DNA of 64,000 nucleotides from Phytophthora sp. 'mugwort' (taxonomy: Eukaryota; Oomycota; Peronosporomycetes; Peronosporales; Peronosporaceae): positions 496,001-560,000 of the forward strand of contig JAUCEF010000018.1 of the NCBI GenBank assembly GCA_033558025.1, given 5' to 3'. Both the position numbers and the translations under genes were made by a program. Positions 22,387 to 35,288 of the stretch are shown here, in pieces; position 1 is the first letter of the stretch, and every line of letters starts with the position of its first letter. The notes beneath the pieces are model-generated. The model saw only the letters and a program-made list of their open reading frames with translations, was not told the origin of the DNA and did no database searches.

Positions 22387-22843
22387 ACACCAAACAGATC
22401 AAACCGCATGCATAATCAAAACGCCTGCTGAAAAGCCAACGCACGGTATACACCTAGCGCAGCTCCCATGGCACGCACTTCTCTCTACGATACCGCCTCA
22501 TACGCTTCGTTATGGCACAGCACCAAAACCGACGCCACTGTGGATGCCCAAACATGCCTATCTGGTGTCCTCTTTTCCGCTGCAGCCACAACGCTGCTGG
22601 TCGGCCGCCGTGCTGAACAGACTCTCGAGGCTGTGGATGTTGGCTTCCGGTGTGCCTGTCGCGGTTAACCCAACACTGACCGCCTCAATCTGGGGGTTGG
22701 TCGGATCGTTGTTTTTGATGCAAGGCGGCGCTCGATGCGCAACGTTGTCAGCTGGAGACGGCAGCTGGCCGCGGCAACAAGCTAGTTGGGTATTAACGAG
22801 CCATAACCATCTACAGGAGAGCAGAGATTGCGGAGCAAAGACG

Positions 22844-22915
22844 GGGCCTCACCGGGAATCGAACCCGGGACCTCTCGCACCCGAAGCGAGAATCATACCA
22901 CTAGACCACGAGGCC
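22844..22915 (-). tRNA. tRNA-Pro(CGG), copy 37
   Basis: Standard; 529 bp interval; site 1 AG. Confidence 0.97.
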
Positions 22916-23383
22916 ACACCAAACAGATCAAACCGCATGCATAATCAAAACGCCTGCTAGAAAGCCAACGCACGGTATACACCTAGCGCAGCTCCCATGG
23001 CACGCACTTCTCTCTACGATACCGCCTCATACGCTTCGTTATGGCACAGCACCAAAACCGACGCCACTGTGGATGCCCAAACATGCCTATCTGGTGTCCT
23101 CTTTTCCGCTGCAGCCACAACGCTGCTGGTCGGCCGCCGTGCTGAACAGACTCTCGAGGCTGTGGATGTTGGCTTCCGGTGTGCCTGTCGCGGTTAACCC
23201 AACACTGACCGCCTCAATCTGGGGGTTGGTCGGATCATTGTTTTTGATGCAAGGCGGCGCTCGATGCGCAACGTTGTCAGCTGGAGACGGCAGCTGGCCG
23301 CGGCAACAAGCTAGTCAAGCTCCTGCTGGCTATTAACGAGCCATAACCATCTACAGGAGAGCAGAGATTGCGGAGCAAACACG

Positions 23384-23455
23384 GGGCCTCACCGGGAATC
23401 GAACCCGGGACCTCTCGCACCCGAAGCGAGAATCATACCACTAGACCACGAGGCC
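23384..23455 (-). tRNA. tRNA-Pro(CGG), copy 38
   Basis: Standard tRNA with a unique base change 4 nt past its 3' end (+ strand C at 23380), next to the T3 trailer. 540 bp interval; site 1 AG; site 4 A. Confidence 0.97.
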
Positions 23456-23923
23456 ACACCAAACAGATCAAACCGCATGCACAATCAAAACGCCTGCTAG
23501 AAAGCCAACGCACGGTATACACCTAGCGCAGCTCCCATGGCACGCACTTCTCTCTACGATACCGCCTCATACGCTTCGTTATGGCACAGCACCAAAACCG
23601 ACGCCACTGTGAATGCCCAAACATGCCTATCTGGTGTCCTCTTTTCCGCTGCAGCCACAACGCTGCTGGTCGGCCGCCGTGCTGAACAGACTCTCGAGGC
23701 TGTGGATGTTGGCTTCCGGTGTGCCTGTCGCGGTTAACCCAACACTGACCGCCTCAATCTGGGGGTTGGTCGGATCATTGTTTTTGATGCAAGGCGGCGC
23801 TCGATGCGCAACGTTGTCAGCTGGAGACGGCAGCTGGCCGCGGCAACAAGCTAGTCAAGCTCCTGCTGGCTATTAACGAGCCATAACCATCTACAGGAGA
23901 GCAGAGATTGCGGAGCAAAGACG

Positions 23924-23995
23924 GGGCCTCACCGGGAATCGAACCCGGGACCTCTCGCACCCGAAGCGAGAATCATACCACTAGACCACGAGGCC
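23924..23995 (-). tRNA. tRNA-Pro(CGG), copy 39
   Basis: Standard; 540 bp interval; site 1 AG. Confidence 0.97.
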
Positions 23996-24463
23996 ACACC
24001 AAACAGATCAAACCGCATGCATAATCAAAACGCCTGCTAGAAAGCCAACGCACGGTATACACCTAGCGCAGCTCCCATGGCACGCACTTCTCTCTACGAT
24101 ACCGCCTCATACGCTTCGTTATGGCACAGCACCAAAACCGACGCCACTGTGGATGCCCAAACATGCCTATCTGGTGTCCTCTTTTCCGCTGCAGCCACAA
24201 CGCTGCTGGTCGGCCGCCGTGCTGAACAGACTCTCGAGGCTGTGGATGTTGGCTTCCGGTGTGCCTGTCGCGGTTAACCCAACACTGACCGCCTCAATCT
24301 GGGGGTTGGTCGGATCATTGTTTTTGATGCAAGGCGGCGCTCGATGCGCAACGTTGTCAGCTGGAGACGGCAGCTGGCCGCGGCAACAAGCTAGTCAAGC
24401 TCCTGCTGGCTATTAACGAGCCATAACCATCTACAGGAGAGCAGAGATTGCGGAGCAAAGACG

Positions 24464-24535
24464 GGGCCTCACCGGGAATCGAACCCGGGACCTCTCGCAC
24501 CCGAAGCGAGAATCATACCACTAGACCACGAGGCC
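24464..24535 (-). tRNA. tRNA-Pro(CGG), copy 40
   Basis: Standard; 540 bp interval; site 1 AG. Confidence 0.97.
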
Positions 24536-25003
24536 ACACCAAACAGATCAAACCGCATGCATAATCAAAACGCCTGCTAGAAAGCCAACGCACGGTATAC
24601 ACCTAGCGCAGCTCCCATGGCACGCACTTCTCTCTACGATACCGCCTCATACGCTTCGTTATGGCACAGCACCAAAACCGACGCCACTGTGGATGCCCAA
24701 ACATGCCTATCTGGTGTCCTCTTTTCCGCTGCAGCCACAACGCTGCTGGTCGGCCGCCGTGCTGAACAGACTCTCGAGGCTGTGGATGTTGGCTTCCGGT
24801 GTGCCTGTCGCGGTTAACCCAACACTGACCGCCTCAATCTGGGGGTTGGTCGGATCATTGTTTTTGATGCAAGGCGGCGCTCGATGCGCAACGTTGTCAG
24901 CTGGAGACGGCAGCTGGCCGCGGCAACAAGCTAGTCAAGCTCCTGCTGGCTATTAACGAGCCATAACCATCTACAGGAGAGCAGAGATTGCGGAGCAAAG
25001 ACG

Positions 25004-25075
25004 GGGCCTCACCGGGAATCGAACCCGGGACCTCTCGCACCCGAAGCGAGAATCATACCACTAGACCACGAGGCC
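25004..25075 (-). tRNA. tRNA-Pro(CGG), copy 41
   Basis: Standard; 540 bp interval; site 1 AG. The only 11-bp-deletion unit that carries gatcattg. Confidence 0.97.
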
Positions 25076-25532
25076 ACACCAAACAGATCAAACCGCATGC
25101 ATAATCAAAACGCCTGCTAGAAAGCCAACGCACGGTATACACCTAGCGCAGCTCCCATGGCACGCACTTCTCTCTACGATACCGCCTCATACGCTTCGTT
25201 ATGGCACAGCACCAAAACCGACGCCACTGTGGATGCCCAAACATGCCTATCTGGTGTCCTCTTTTCCGCTGCAGCCACAACGCTGCTGGTCGGCCGCCGT
25301 GCTGAACAGACTCTCGAGGCTGTGGATGTTGGCTTCCGGTGTGCCTGTCGCGGTTAACCCAACACTGACCGCCTCAATCTGGGGGTTGGTCGGATCATTG
25401 TTTTTGATGCAAGGCGGCGCTCGATGCGCAACGTTGTCAGCTGGAGACGGCAGCTGGCCGCGGCAACAAGCTAGTTGGGTATTAACGAGCCATAACCATC
25501 TACAGGAGAGCAGAGATTGCGGAGCAAAGACG

Positions 25533-25604
25533 GGGCCTCACCGGGAATCGAACCCGGGACCTCTCGCACCCGAAGCGAGAATCATACCACTAGACCACGA
25601 GGCC
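25533..25604 (-). tRNA. tRNA-Pro(CGG), copy 42
   Basis: Standard; 529 bp interval; site 1 GA. Confidence 0.97.
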
Positions 25605-26072
25605 ACACCAAACAGATCAAACCGCATGCATAATCAAAACGCCTGCTGAAAAGCCAACGCACGGTATACACCTAGCGCAGCTCCCATGGCACGCACTTCT
25701 CTCTACGATACCGCCTCATACGCTTCGTTATGGCACAGCACCAAAACCGACGCCACTGTGGATGCCCAAACATGCCTATCTGGTGTCCTCTTTTCCGCTG
25801 CAGCCACAACGCTGCTGGTCGGCCGCCGTGCTGAACAGACTCTCGAGGCTGTGGATGTTGGCTTCCGGTGTGCCTGTCGCGGTTAACCCAACACTGACCG
25901 CCTCAATCTGGGGGTTGGTCGGATCGTTGTTTTTGATGCAAGGCGGCGCTCGATGCGCAACGTTGTCAGCTGGAGACGGCAGCTGGCCGCGGCAACAAGC
26001 TAGTCAAGCTCCTGCTGGCTATTAACGAGCCATAACCATCTACAGGAGAGCAGAGATTGCGGAGCAAAGACG

Positions 26073-26144
26073 GGGCCTCACCGGGAATCGAACCCGGGAC
26101 CTCTCGCACCCGAAGCGAGAATCATACCACTAGACCACGAGGCC
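26073..26144 (-). tRNA. tRNA-Pro(CGG), copy 43
   Basis: Standard; 540 bp interval; site 1 AG. Confidence 0.97.
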
Positions 26145-26612
26145 ACACCAAACAGATCAAACCGCATGCATAATCAAAACGCCTGCTAGAAAGCCAACGC
26201 ACGGTATACACCTAGCGCAGCTCCCATGGCACGCACTTCTCTCTACGATACCGCCTCATACGCTTCGTTATGGCACAGCACCAAAACCGACGCCACTGTG
26301 GATGCCCAAACATGCCTATCTGGTGTCCTCTTTTCCGCTGCAGCCACAACGCTGCTGGTCGGCCGCCGTGCTGAACAGACTCTCGAGGCTGTGGATGTTG
26401 GCTTCCGGTGTGCCTGTCGCGGTTAACCCAACACTGACCGCCTCAATCTGGGGGTTGGTCGGATCATTGTTTTTGATGCAAGGCGGCGCTCGATGCGCAA
26501 CGTTGTCAGCTGGAGACGGCAGCTGGCCGCGGCAACAAGCTAGTCAAGCTCCTGCTGGCTATTAACGAGCCATAACCATCTACAGGAGAGCAGAGATTGC
26601 GGAGCAAAGACG

Positions 26613-26684
26613 GGGCCTCACCGGGAATCGAACCCGGGACCTCTCGCACCCGAAGCGAGAATCATACCACTAGACCACGAGGCC
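26613..26684 (-). tRNA. tRNA-Pro(CGG), copy 44
   Basis: Standard; 540 bp interval; site 1 AG. Confidence 0.97.
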
Positions 26685-27152
26685 ACACCAAACAGATCAA
26701 ACCGCATGCATAATCAAAACGCCTGCTAGAAAGCCAACGCACGGTATACACCTAGCGCAGCTCCCATGGCACGCACTTCTCTCTACGATACCGCCTCATA
26801 CGCTTCGTTATGGCACAGCACCAAAACCGACGCCACTGTGGATGCCCAAACATGCCTATCTGGTGTCCTCTTTTCCGCTGCAGCCACAACGCTGCTGGTC
26901 GGCCGCCGTGCTGAACAGACTCTCGAGGCTGTGGATGTTGGCTTCCGGTGTGCCTGTCGCGGTTAACCCAACACTGACCGCCTCAATCTGGGGGTTGGTC
27001 GGATCATTGTTTTTGATGCAAGGCGGCGCTCGATGCGCAACGTTGTCAGCTGGAGACGGCAGCTGGCCGCGGCAACAAGCTAGTCAAGCTCCTGCTGGCT
27101 ATTAACGAGCCATAACCATCTACAGGAGAGCAGAGATTGCGGAGCAAAGACG

Positions 27153-27224
27153 GGGCCTCACCGGGAATCGAACCCGGGACCTCTCGCACCCGAAGCGAGA
27201 ATCATACCACTAGACCACGAGGCC
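27153..27224 (-). tRNA. tRNA-Pro(CGG), copy 45
   Basis: Standard; 540 bp interval; site 1 AG. Confidence 0.97.
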
Positions 27225-27692
27225 ACACCAAACAGATCAAACCGCATGCATAATCAAAACGCCTGCTAGAAAGCCAACGCACGGTATACACCTAGCGCAG
27301 CTCCCATGGCACGCACTTCTCTCTACGATACCGCCTCATACGCTTCGTTATGGCACAGCACCAAAACCGACGCCACTGTGGATGCCCAAACATGCCTATC
27401 TGGTGTCCTCTTTTCCGCTGCAGCCACAACGCTGCTGGTCGGCCGCCGTGCTGAACAGACTCTCGAGGCTGTGGATGTTGGCTTCCGGTGTGCCTGTCGC
27501 GGTTAACCCAACACTGACCGCCTCAATCTGGGGGTTGGTCGGATCATTGTTTTTGATGCAAGGCGGCGCTCGATGCGCAACGTTGTCAGCTGGAGACGGC
27601 AGCTGGCCGCGGCAACAAGCTAGTCAAGCTCCTGCTGGCTATTAACGAGCCATAACCATCTACAGGAGAGCAGAGATTGCGGAGCAAAGACG

Positions 27693-27764
27693 GGGCCTCA
27701 CCGGGAATCGAACCCGGGACCTCTCGCACCCGAAGCGAGAATCATACCACTAGACCACGAGGCC
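27693..27764 (-). tRNA. tRNA-Pro(CGG), copy 46
   Basis: Standard; 540 bp interval; site 1 GA. Confidence 0.97.
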
Positions 27765-28232
27765 ACACCAAACAGATCAAACCGCATGCATAATCAAAAC
27801 GCCTGCTGAAAAGCCAACGCACGGTATACACCTAGCGCAGCTCCCATGGCACGCACTTCTCTCTACGATACCGCCTCATACGCTTCGTTATGGCACAGCA
27901 CCAAAACCGACGCCACTGTGGATGCCCAAACATGCCTATCTGGTGTCCTCTTTTCCGCTGCAGCCACAACGCTGCTGGTCGGCCGCCGTGCTGAACAGAC
28001 TCTCGAGGCTGTGGATGTTGGCTTCCGGTGTGCCTGTCGCGGTTAACCCAACACTGACCGCCTCAATCTGGGGGTTGGTCGGATCATTGTTTTTGATGCA
28101 AGGCGGCGCTCGATGCGCAACGTTGTCAGCTGGAGACGGCAGCTGGCCGCGGCAACAAGCTAGTCAAGCTCCTGCTGGCTATTAACGAGCCATAACCATC
28201 TACAGGAGAGCAGAGATTGCGGAGCAAAGACG

Positions 28233-28304
28233 GGGCCTCACCGGGAATCGAACCCGGGACCTCTCGCACCCGAAGCGAGAATCATACCACTAGACCACGA
28301 GGCA
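28233..28304 (-). tRNA. tRNA-Pro(CGG), copy 47, G1-to-U variant
   Basis: U at position 1 (+ strand A at 28304). 540 bp interval; site 1 AG; site 4 A. Confidence 0.9.
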
Positions 28305-28772
28305 ACACCAAACAGATCAAACCGCATGCACAATCAAAACGCCTGCTAGAAAGCCAACGCACGGTATACACCTAGCGCAGCTCCCATGGCACGCACTTCT
28401 CTCTACGATACCGCCTCATACGCTTCGTTATGGCACAGCACCAAAACCGACGCCACTGTGAATGCCCAAACATGCCTATCTGGTGTCCTCTTTTCCGCTG
28501 CAGCCACAACGCTGCTGGTCGGCCGCCGTGCTGAACAGACTCTCGAGGCTGTGGATGTTGGCTTCCGGTGTGCCTGTCGCGGTTAACCCAACACTGACCG
28601 CCTCAATCTGGGGGTTGGTCGGATCATTGTTTTTGATGCAAGGCGGCGCTCGATGCGCAACGTTGTCAGCTGGAGACGGCAGCTGGCCGCGGCAACAAGC
28701 TAGTCAAGCTCCTGCTGGCTATTAACGAGCCATAACCATCTACAGGAGAGCAGAGATTGCGGAGCAAAGACG

Positions 28773-28844
28773 GGGCCTCACCGGGAATCGAACCCGGGAC
28801 CTCTCGCACCCGAAGCGAGAATCATACCACTAGACCACGAGGCC
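28773..28844 (-). tRNA. tRNA-Pro(CGG), copy 48
   Basis: Standard; 540 bp interval; site 1 GG; 11-bp deletion in its unit. Confidence 0.97.
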
Positions 28845-29301
28845 ACACCAAACAGATCAAACCGCATGCATAATCAAAACGCCTGCTGGAAAGCCAACGC
28901 ACGGTATACACCTAGCGCAGCTCCCATGGCACGCACTTCTCTCTACGATACCGCCTCATACGCTTCGTTATGGCACAGCACCAAAACCGACGCCACTGTG
29001 GATGCCCAAACATGCCTATCTGGTGTCCTCTTTTCCGCTGCAGCCACAACGCTGCTGGTCGGCCGCCGTGCTGAACAGACTCTCGAGGCTGTGGATGTTG
29101 GCTTCCGGTGTGCCTGTCGCGGTTAACCCAACACTGACCGCCTCAATCTGGGGGTTGGTCGGATCGTTGTTTTTGATGCAAGGCGGCGCTCGATGCGCAA
29201 CGTTGTCAGCTGGAGACGGCAGCTGGCCGCGGCAACAAGCTAGTTGGGTATTAACGAGCCATAACCATCTACAGGAGAGCAGAGATTGCGGAGCAAAGAC
29301 G

Positions 29302-29373
29302 GGGCCTCACCGGGAATCGAACCCGGGACCTCTCGCACCCGAAGCGAGAATCATACCACTAGACCACGAGGCC
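29302..29373 (-). tRNA. tRNA-Pro(CGG), copy 49
   Basis: Standard; 529 bp interval; site 1 GA. Confidence 0.97.
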
Positions 29374-29841
29374 ACACCAAACAGATCAAACCGCATGCAT
29401 AATCAAAACGCCTGCTGAAAAGCCAACGCACGGTATACACCTAGCGCAGCTCCCATGGCACGCACTTCTCTCTACGATACCGCCTCATACGCTTCGTTAT
29501 GGCACAGCACCAAAACCGACGCCACTGTGGATGCCCAAACATGCCTATCTGGTGTCCTCTTTTCCGCTGCAGCCACAACGCTGCTGGTCGGCCGCCGTGC
29601 TGAACAGACTCTCGAGGCTGTGGATGTTGGCTTCCGGTGTGCCTGTCGCGGTTAACCCAACACTGACCGCCTCAATCTGGGGGTTGGTCGGATCATTGTT
29701 TTTGATGCAAGGCGGCGCTCGATGCGCAACGTTGTCAGCTGGAGACGGCAGCTGGCCGCGGCAACAAGCTAGTCAAGCTCCTGCTGGCTATTAACGAGCC
29801 ATAACCATCTACAGGAGAGCAGAGATTGCGGAGCAAAGACG

Positions 29842-29913
29842 GGGCCTCACCGGGAATCGAACCCGGGACCTCTCGCACCCGAAGCGAGAATCATACCACT
29901 AGACCACGAGGCA
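29842..29913 (-). tRNA. tRNA-Pro(CGG), copy 50, G1-to-U variant
   Basis: U at position 1 (+ strand A at 29913). 540 bp interval; site 1 AG; site 4 A. Same haplotype as copy 47. Confidence 0.9.
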
Positions 29914-30381
29914 ACACCAAACAGATCAAACCGCATGCACAATCAAAACGCCTGCTAGAAAGCCAACGCACGGTATACACCTAGCGCAGCTCCCATGGCA
30001 CGCACTTCTCTCTACGATACCGCCTCATACGCTTCGTTATGGCACAGCACCAAAACCGACGCCACTGTGAATGCCCAAACATGCCTATCTGGTGTCCTCT
30101 TTTCCGCTGCAGCCACAACGCTGCTGGTCGGCCGCCGTGCTGAACAGACTCTCGAGGCTGTGGATGTTGGCTTCCGGTGTGCCTGTCGCGGTTAACCCAA
30201 CACTGACCGCCTCAATCTGGGGGTTGGTCGGATCATTGTTTTTGATGCAAGGCGGCGCTCGATGCGCAACGTTGTCAGCTGGAGACGGCAGCTGGCCGCG
30301 GCAACAAGCTAGTCAAGCTCCTGCTGGCTATTAACGAGCCATAACCATCTACAGGAGAGCAGAGATTGCGGAGCAAAGACG

Positions 30382-30453
30382 GGGCCTCACCGGGAATCGA
30401 ACCCGGGACCTCTCGCACCCGAAGCGAGAATCATACCACTAGACCACGAGGCC
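30382..30453 (-). tRNA. tRNA-Pro(CGG), copy 51
   Basis: Standard; 540 bp interval; site 1 GG. Confidence 0.97.
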
Positions 30454-30921
30454 ACACCAAACAGATCAAACCGCATGCATAATCAAAACGCCTGCTGGAA
30501 AGCCAACGCACGGTATACACCTAGCGCAGCTCCCATGGCACGCACTTCTCTCTACGATACCGCCTCATACGCTTCGTTATGGCACAGCACCAAAACCGAC
30601 GCCACTGTGGATGCCCAAACATGCCTATCTGGTGTCCTCTTTTCCGCTGCAGCCACAACGCTGCTGGTCGGCCGCCGTGCTGAACAGACTCTCGAGGCTG
30701 TGGATGTTGGCTTCCGGTGTGCCTGTCGCGGTTAACCCAACACTGACCGCCTCAATCTGGGGGTTGGTCGGATCATTGTTTTTGATGCAAGGCGGCGCTC
30801 GATGCGCAACGTTGTCAGCTGGAGACGGCAGCTGGCCGCGGCAACAAGCTAGTCAAGCTCCTGCTGGCTATTAACGAGCCATAACCATCTACAGGAGAGC
30901 AGAGATTGCGGAGCAAAGACG

Positions 30922-30993
30922 GGGCCTCACCGGGAATCGAACCCGGGACCTCTCGCACCCGAAGCGAGAATCATACCACTAGACCACGAGGCC
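30922..30993 (-). tRNA. tRNA-Pro(CGG), copy 52
   Basis: Standard; 540 bp interval; site 1 AG. Confidence 0.97.
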
Positions 30994-31461
30994 ACACCAA
31001 ACAGATCAAACCGCATGCATAATCAAAACGCCTGCTAGAAAGCCAACGCACGGTATACACCTAGCGCAGCTCCCATGGCACGCACTTCTCTCTACGATAC
31101 CGCCTCATACGCTTCGTTATGGCACAGCACCAAAACCGACGCCACTGTGGATGCCCAAACATGCCTATCTGGTGTCCTCTTTTCCGCTGCAGCCACAACG
31201 CTGCTGGTCGGCCGCCGTGCTGAACAGACTCTCGAGGCTGTGGATGTTGGCTTCCGGTGTGCCTGTCGCGGTTAACCCAACACTGACCGCCTCAATCTGG
31301 GGGTTGGTCGGATCATTGTTTTTGATGCAAGGCGGCGCTCGATGCGCAACGTTGTCAGCTGGAGACGGCAGCTGGCCGCGGCAACAAGCTAGTCAAGCTC
31401 CTGCTGGCTATTAACGAGCCATAACCATCTACAGGAGAGCAGAGATTGCGGAGCAAAGACG

Positions 31462-31533
31462 GGGCCTCACCGGGAATCGAACCCGGGACCTCTCGCACCC
31501 GAAGCGAGAATCATACCACTAGACCACGAGGCC
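31462..31533 (-). tRNA. tRNA-Pro(CGG), copy 53
   Basis: Standard; 540 bp interval; site 1 GG. Confidence 0.97.
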
Positions 31534-32001
31534 ACACCAAACAGATCAAACCGCATGCACAATCAAAACGCCTGCTGGAAAGCCAACGCACGGTATACAC
31601 CTAGCGCAGCTCCCATGGCACGCACTTCTCTCTACGATACCGCCTCATACGCTTCGTTATGGCACAGCACCAAAACCGACGCCACTGTGGATGCCCAAAC
31701 ATGCCTATCTGGTGTCCTCTTTTCCGCTGCAGCCACAACGCTGCTGGTCGGCCGCCGTGCTGAACAGACTCTCGAGGCTGTGGATGTTGGCTTCCGGTGT
31801 GCCTGTCGCGGTTAACCCAACACTGACCGCCTCAATCTGGGGGTTGGTCGGATCATTGTTTTTGATGCAAGGCGGCGCTCGATGCGCAACGTTGTCAGCT
31901 GGAGACGGCAGCTGGCCGCGGCAACAAGCTAGTCAAGCTCCTGCTGGCTATTAACGAGCCATAACCATCTACAGGAGAGCAGAGATTGCGGAGCAAAGAC
32001 G

Positions 32002-32073
32002 GGGCCTCACCGGGAATCGAACCCGGGACCTCTCGCACCCGAAGCGAGAATCATACCACTAGACCACGAGGCC
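32002..32073 (-). tRNA. tRNA-Pro(CGG), copy 54
   Basis: Standard; 540 bp interval; site 1 AG. Confidence 0.97.
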
Positions 32074-32541
32074 ACACCAAACAGATCAAACCGCATGCAT
32101 AATCAAAACGCCTGCTAGAAAGCCAACGCACGGTATACACCTAGCGCAGCTCCCATGGCACGCACTTCTCTCTACGATACCGCCTCATACGCTTCGTTAT
32201 GGCACAGCACCAAAACCGACGCCACTGTGGATGCCCAAACATGCCTATCTGGTGTCCTCTTTTCCGCTGCAGCCACAACGCTGCTGGTCGGCCGCCGTGC
32301 TGAACAGACTCTCGAGGCTGTGGATGTTGGCTTCCGGTGTGCCTGTCGCGGTTAACCCAACACTGACCGCCTCAATCTGGGGGTTGGTCGGATCATTGTT
32401 TTTGATGCAAGGCGGCGCTCGATGCGCAACGTTGTCAGCTGGAGACGGCAGCTGGCCGCGGCAACAAGCTAGTCAAGCTCCTGCTGGCTATTAACGAGCC
32501 ATAACCATCTACAGGAGAGCAGAGATTGCGGAGCAAAGACG

Positions 32542-32610
32542 GGGCCTCACCGGGAATCGAACCCGGGACTCGCACCCGAAGCGAGAATCATACCACTAGA
32601 CCACGAGGCC
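32542..32610 (-). pseudogene. tRNA-Pro(CGG), copy 55, variable region deleted (probable pseudo-tRNA)
   Basis: Only 69 nt. A 3-bp deletion near + 32568-32571 removes AGG from the variable region, leaving 2 nt (TC) instead of 5 between the anticodon stem and the T stem. All stems, both internal promoter boxes and the anticodon remain, so it may be transcribed, but folding of the L shape should be impaired. 537 bp interval; site 1 AG. Confidence 0.85.
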
Positions 32611-33078
32611 ACACCAAACAGATCAAACCGCATGCACAATCAAAACGCCTGCTAGAAAGCCAACGCACGGTATACACCTAGCGCAGCTCCCATGGCACGC
32701 ACTTCTCTCTACGATACCGCCTCATACGCTTCGTTATGGCACAGCACCAAAACCGACGCCACTGTGGATGCCCAAACATGCCTATCTGGTGTCCTCTTTT
32801 CCGCTGCAGCCACAACGCTGCTGGTCGGCCGCCGTGCTGAACAGACTCTCGAGGCTGTGGATGTTGGCTTCCGGTGTGCCTGTCGCGGTTAACCCAACAC
32901 TGACCGCCTCAATCTGGGGGTTGGTCGGATCGTTGTTTTTGATGCAAGGCGGCGCTCGATGCGCAACGTTGTCAGCTGGAGACGGCAGCTGGCCGCGGCA
33001 ACAAGCTAGTCAAGCTCCTGCTGGCTATTAACGAGCCATAACCATCTACAGGAGAGCAGAGATTGCGGAGCAAAGACG

Positions 33079-33150
33079 GGGCCTCACCGGGAATCGAACC
33101 CGGGACCTCTCGCACCCGAAGCGAGAATCATACCACTAGACCACGAGGCC
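33079..33150 (-). tRNA. tRNA-Pro(CGG), copy 56
   Basis: Standard; 540 bp interval; site 1 AG; site 4 A; 11-bp deletion in its unit. Confidence 0.97.
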
Positions 33151-33607
33151 ACACCAAACAGATCAAACCGCATGCACAATCAAAACGCCTGCTAGAAAGC
33201 CAACGCACGGTATACACCTAGCGCAGCTCCCATGGCACGCACTTCTCTCTACGATACCGCCTCATACGCTTCGTTATGGCACAGCACCAAAACCGACGCC
33301 ACTGTGAATGCCCAAACATGCCTATCTGGTGTCCTCTTTTCCGCTGCAGCCACAACGCTGCTGGTCGGCCGCCGTGCTGAACAGACTCTCGAGGCTGTGG
33401 ATGTTGGCTTCCGGTGTGCCTGTCGCGGTTAACCCAACACTGACCGCCTCAATCTGGGGGTTGGTCGGATCGTTGTTTTTGATGCAAGGCGGCGCTCGAT
33501 GCGCAACGTTGTCAGCTGGAGACGGCAGCTGGCCGCGGCAACAAGCTAGTTGGGTATTAACGAGCCATAACCATCTACAGGAGAGCAGAGATTGCGGAGC
33601 AAAGACG

Positions 33608-33679
33608 GGGCCTCACCGGGAATCGAACCCGGGACCTCTCGCACCCGAAGCGAGAATCATACCACTAGACCACGAGGCC
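33608..33679 (-). tRNA. tRNA-Pro(CGG), copy 57
   Basis: Standard; 529 bp interval; site 1 AG; second consecutive 11-bp-deletion unit. Confidence 0.97.
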
Positions 33680-34136
33680 ACACCAAACAGATCAAACCGC
33701 ATGCACAATCAAAACGCCTGCTAGAAAGCCAACGCACGGTATACACCTAGCGCAGCTCCCATGGCACGCACTTCTCTCTACGATACCGCCTCATACGCTT
33801 CGTTATGGCACAGCACCAAAACCGACGCCACTGTGGATGCCCAAACATGCCTATCTGGTGTCCTCTTTTCCGCTGCAGCCACAACGCTGCTGGTCGGCCG
33901 CCGTGCTGAACAGACTCTCGAGGCTGTGGATGTTGGCTTCCGGTGTGCCTGTCGCGGTTAACCCAACACTGACCGCCTCAATCTGGGGGTTGGTCGGATC
34001 GTTGTTTTTGATGCAAGGCGGCGCTCGATGCGCAACGTTGTCAGCTGGAGACGGCAGCTGGCCGCGGCAACAAGCTAGTTGGGTATTAACGAGCCATAAC
34101 CATCTACAGGAGAGCAGAGATTGCGGAGCAAAGACG

Positions 34137-34208
34137 GGGCCTCACCGGGAATCGAACCCGGGACCTCTCGCACCCGAAGCGAGAATCATACCACTAGACC
34201 ACGAGGCC
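34137..34208 (-). tRNA. tRNA-Pro(CGG), copy 58
   Basis: Standard; 529 bp interval; site 1 AG; site 4 A. Confidence 0.97.
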
Positions 34209-34676
34209 ACACCAAACAGATCAAACCGCATGCACAATCAAAACGCCTGCTAGAAAGCCAACGCACGGTATACACCTAGCGCAGCTCCCATGGCACGCAC
34301 TTCTCTCTACGATACCGCCTCATACGCTTCGTTATGGCACAGCACCAAAACCGACGCCACTGTGAATGCCCAAACATGCCTATCTGGTGTCCTCTTTTCC
34401 GCTGCAGCCACAACGCTGCTGGTCGGCCGCCGTGCTGAACAGACTCTCGAGGCTGTGGATGTTGGCTTCCGGTGTGCCTGTCGCGGTTAACCCAACACTG
34501 ACCGCCTCAATCTGGGGGTTGGTCGGATCATTGTTTTTGATGCAAGGCGGCGCTCGATGCGCAACGTTGTCAGCTGGAGACGGCAGCTGGCCGCGGCAAC
34601 AAGCTAGTCAAGCTCCTGCTGGCTATTAACGAGCCATAACCATCTACAGGAGAGCAGAGATTGCGGAGCAAAGACG

Positions 34677-34748
34677 GGGCCTCACCGGGAATCGAACCCG
34701 GGACCTCTCGCACCCGAAGCGAGAATCATACCACTAGACCACGAGGCC
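34677..34748 (-). tRNA. tRNA-Pro(CGG), copy 59
   Basis: Standard; 540 bp interval; site 1 GA. Confidence 0.97.
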
Positions 34749-35216
34749 ACACCAAACAGATCAAACCGCATGCATAATCAAAACGCCTGCTGAAAAGCCA
34801 ACGCACGGTATACACCTAGCGCAGCTCCCATGGCACGCACTTCTCTCTACGATACCGCCTCATACGCTTCGTTATGGCACAGCACCAAAACCGACGCCAC
34901 TGTGGATGCCCAAACATGCCTATCTGGTGTCCTCTTTTCCGCTGCAGCCACAACGCTGCTGGTCGGCCGCCGTGCTGAACAGACTCTCGAGGCTGTGGAT
35001 GTTGGCTTCCGGTGTGCCTGTCGCGGTTAACCCAACACTGACCGCCTCAATCTGGGGGTTGGTCGGATCATTGTTTTTGATGCAAGGCGGCGCTCGATGC
35101 GCAACGTTGTCAGCTGGAGACGGCAGCTGGCCGCGGCAACAAGCTAGTCAAGCTCCTGCTGGCTATTAACGAGCCATAACCATCTACAGGAGAGCAGAGA
35201 TTGCGGAGCAAAGACG

Positions 35217-35288
35217 GGGCCTCACCGGGAATCGAACCCGGGACCTCTCGCACCCGAAGCGAGAATCATACCACTAGACCACGAGGCC
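35217..35288 (-). tRNA. tRNA-Pro(CGG), copy 60
   Basis: Standard; 540 bp interval; site 1 AG. Confidence 0.97.
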
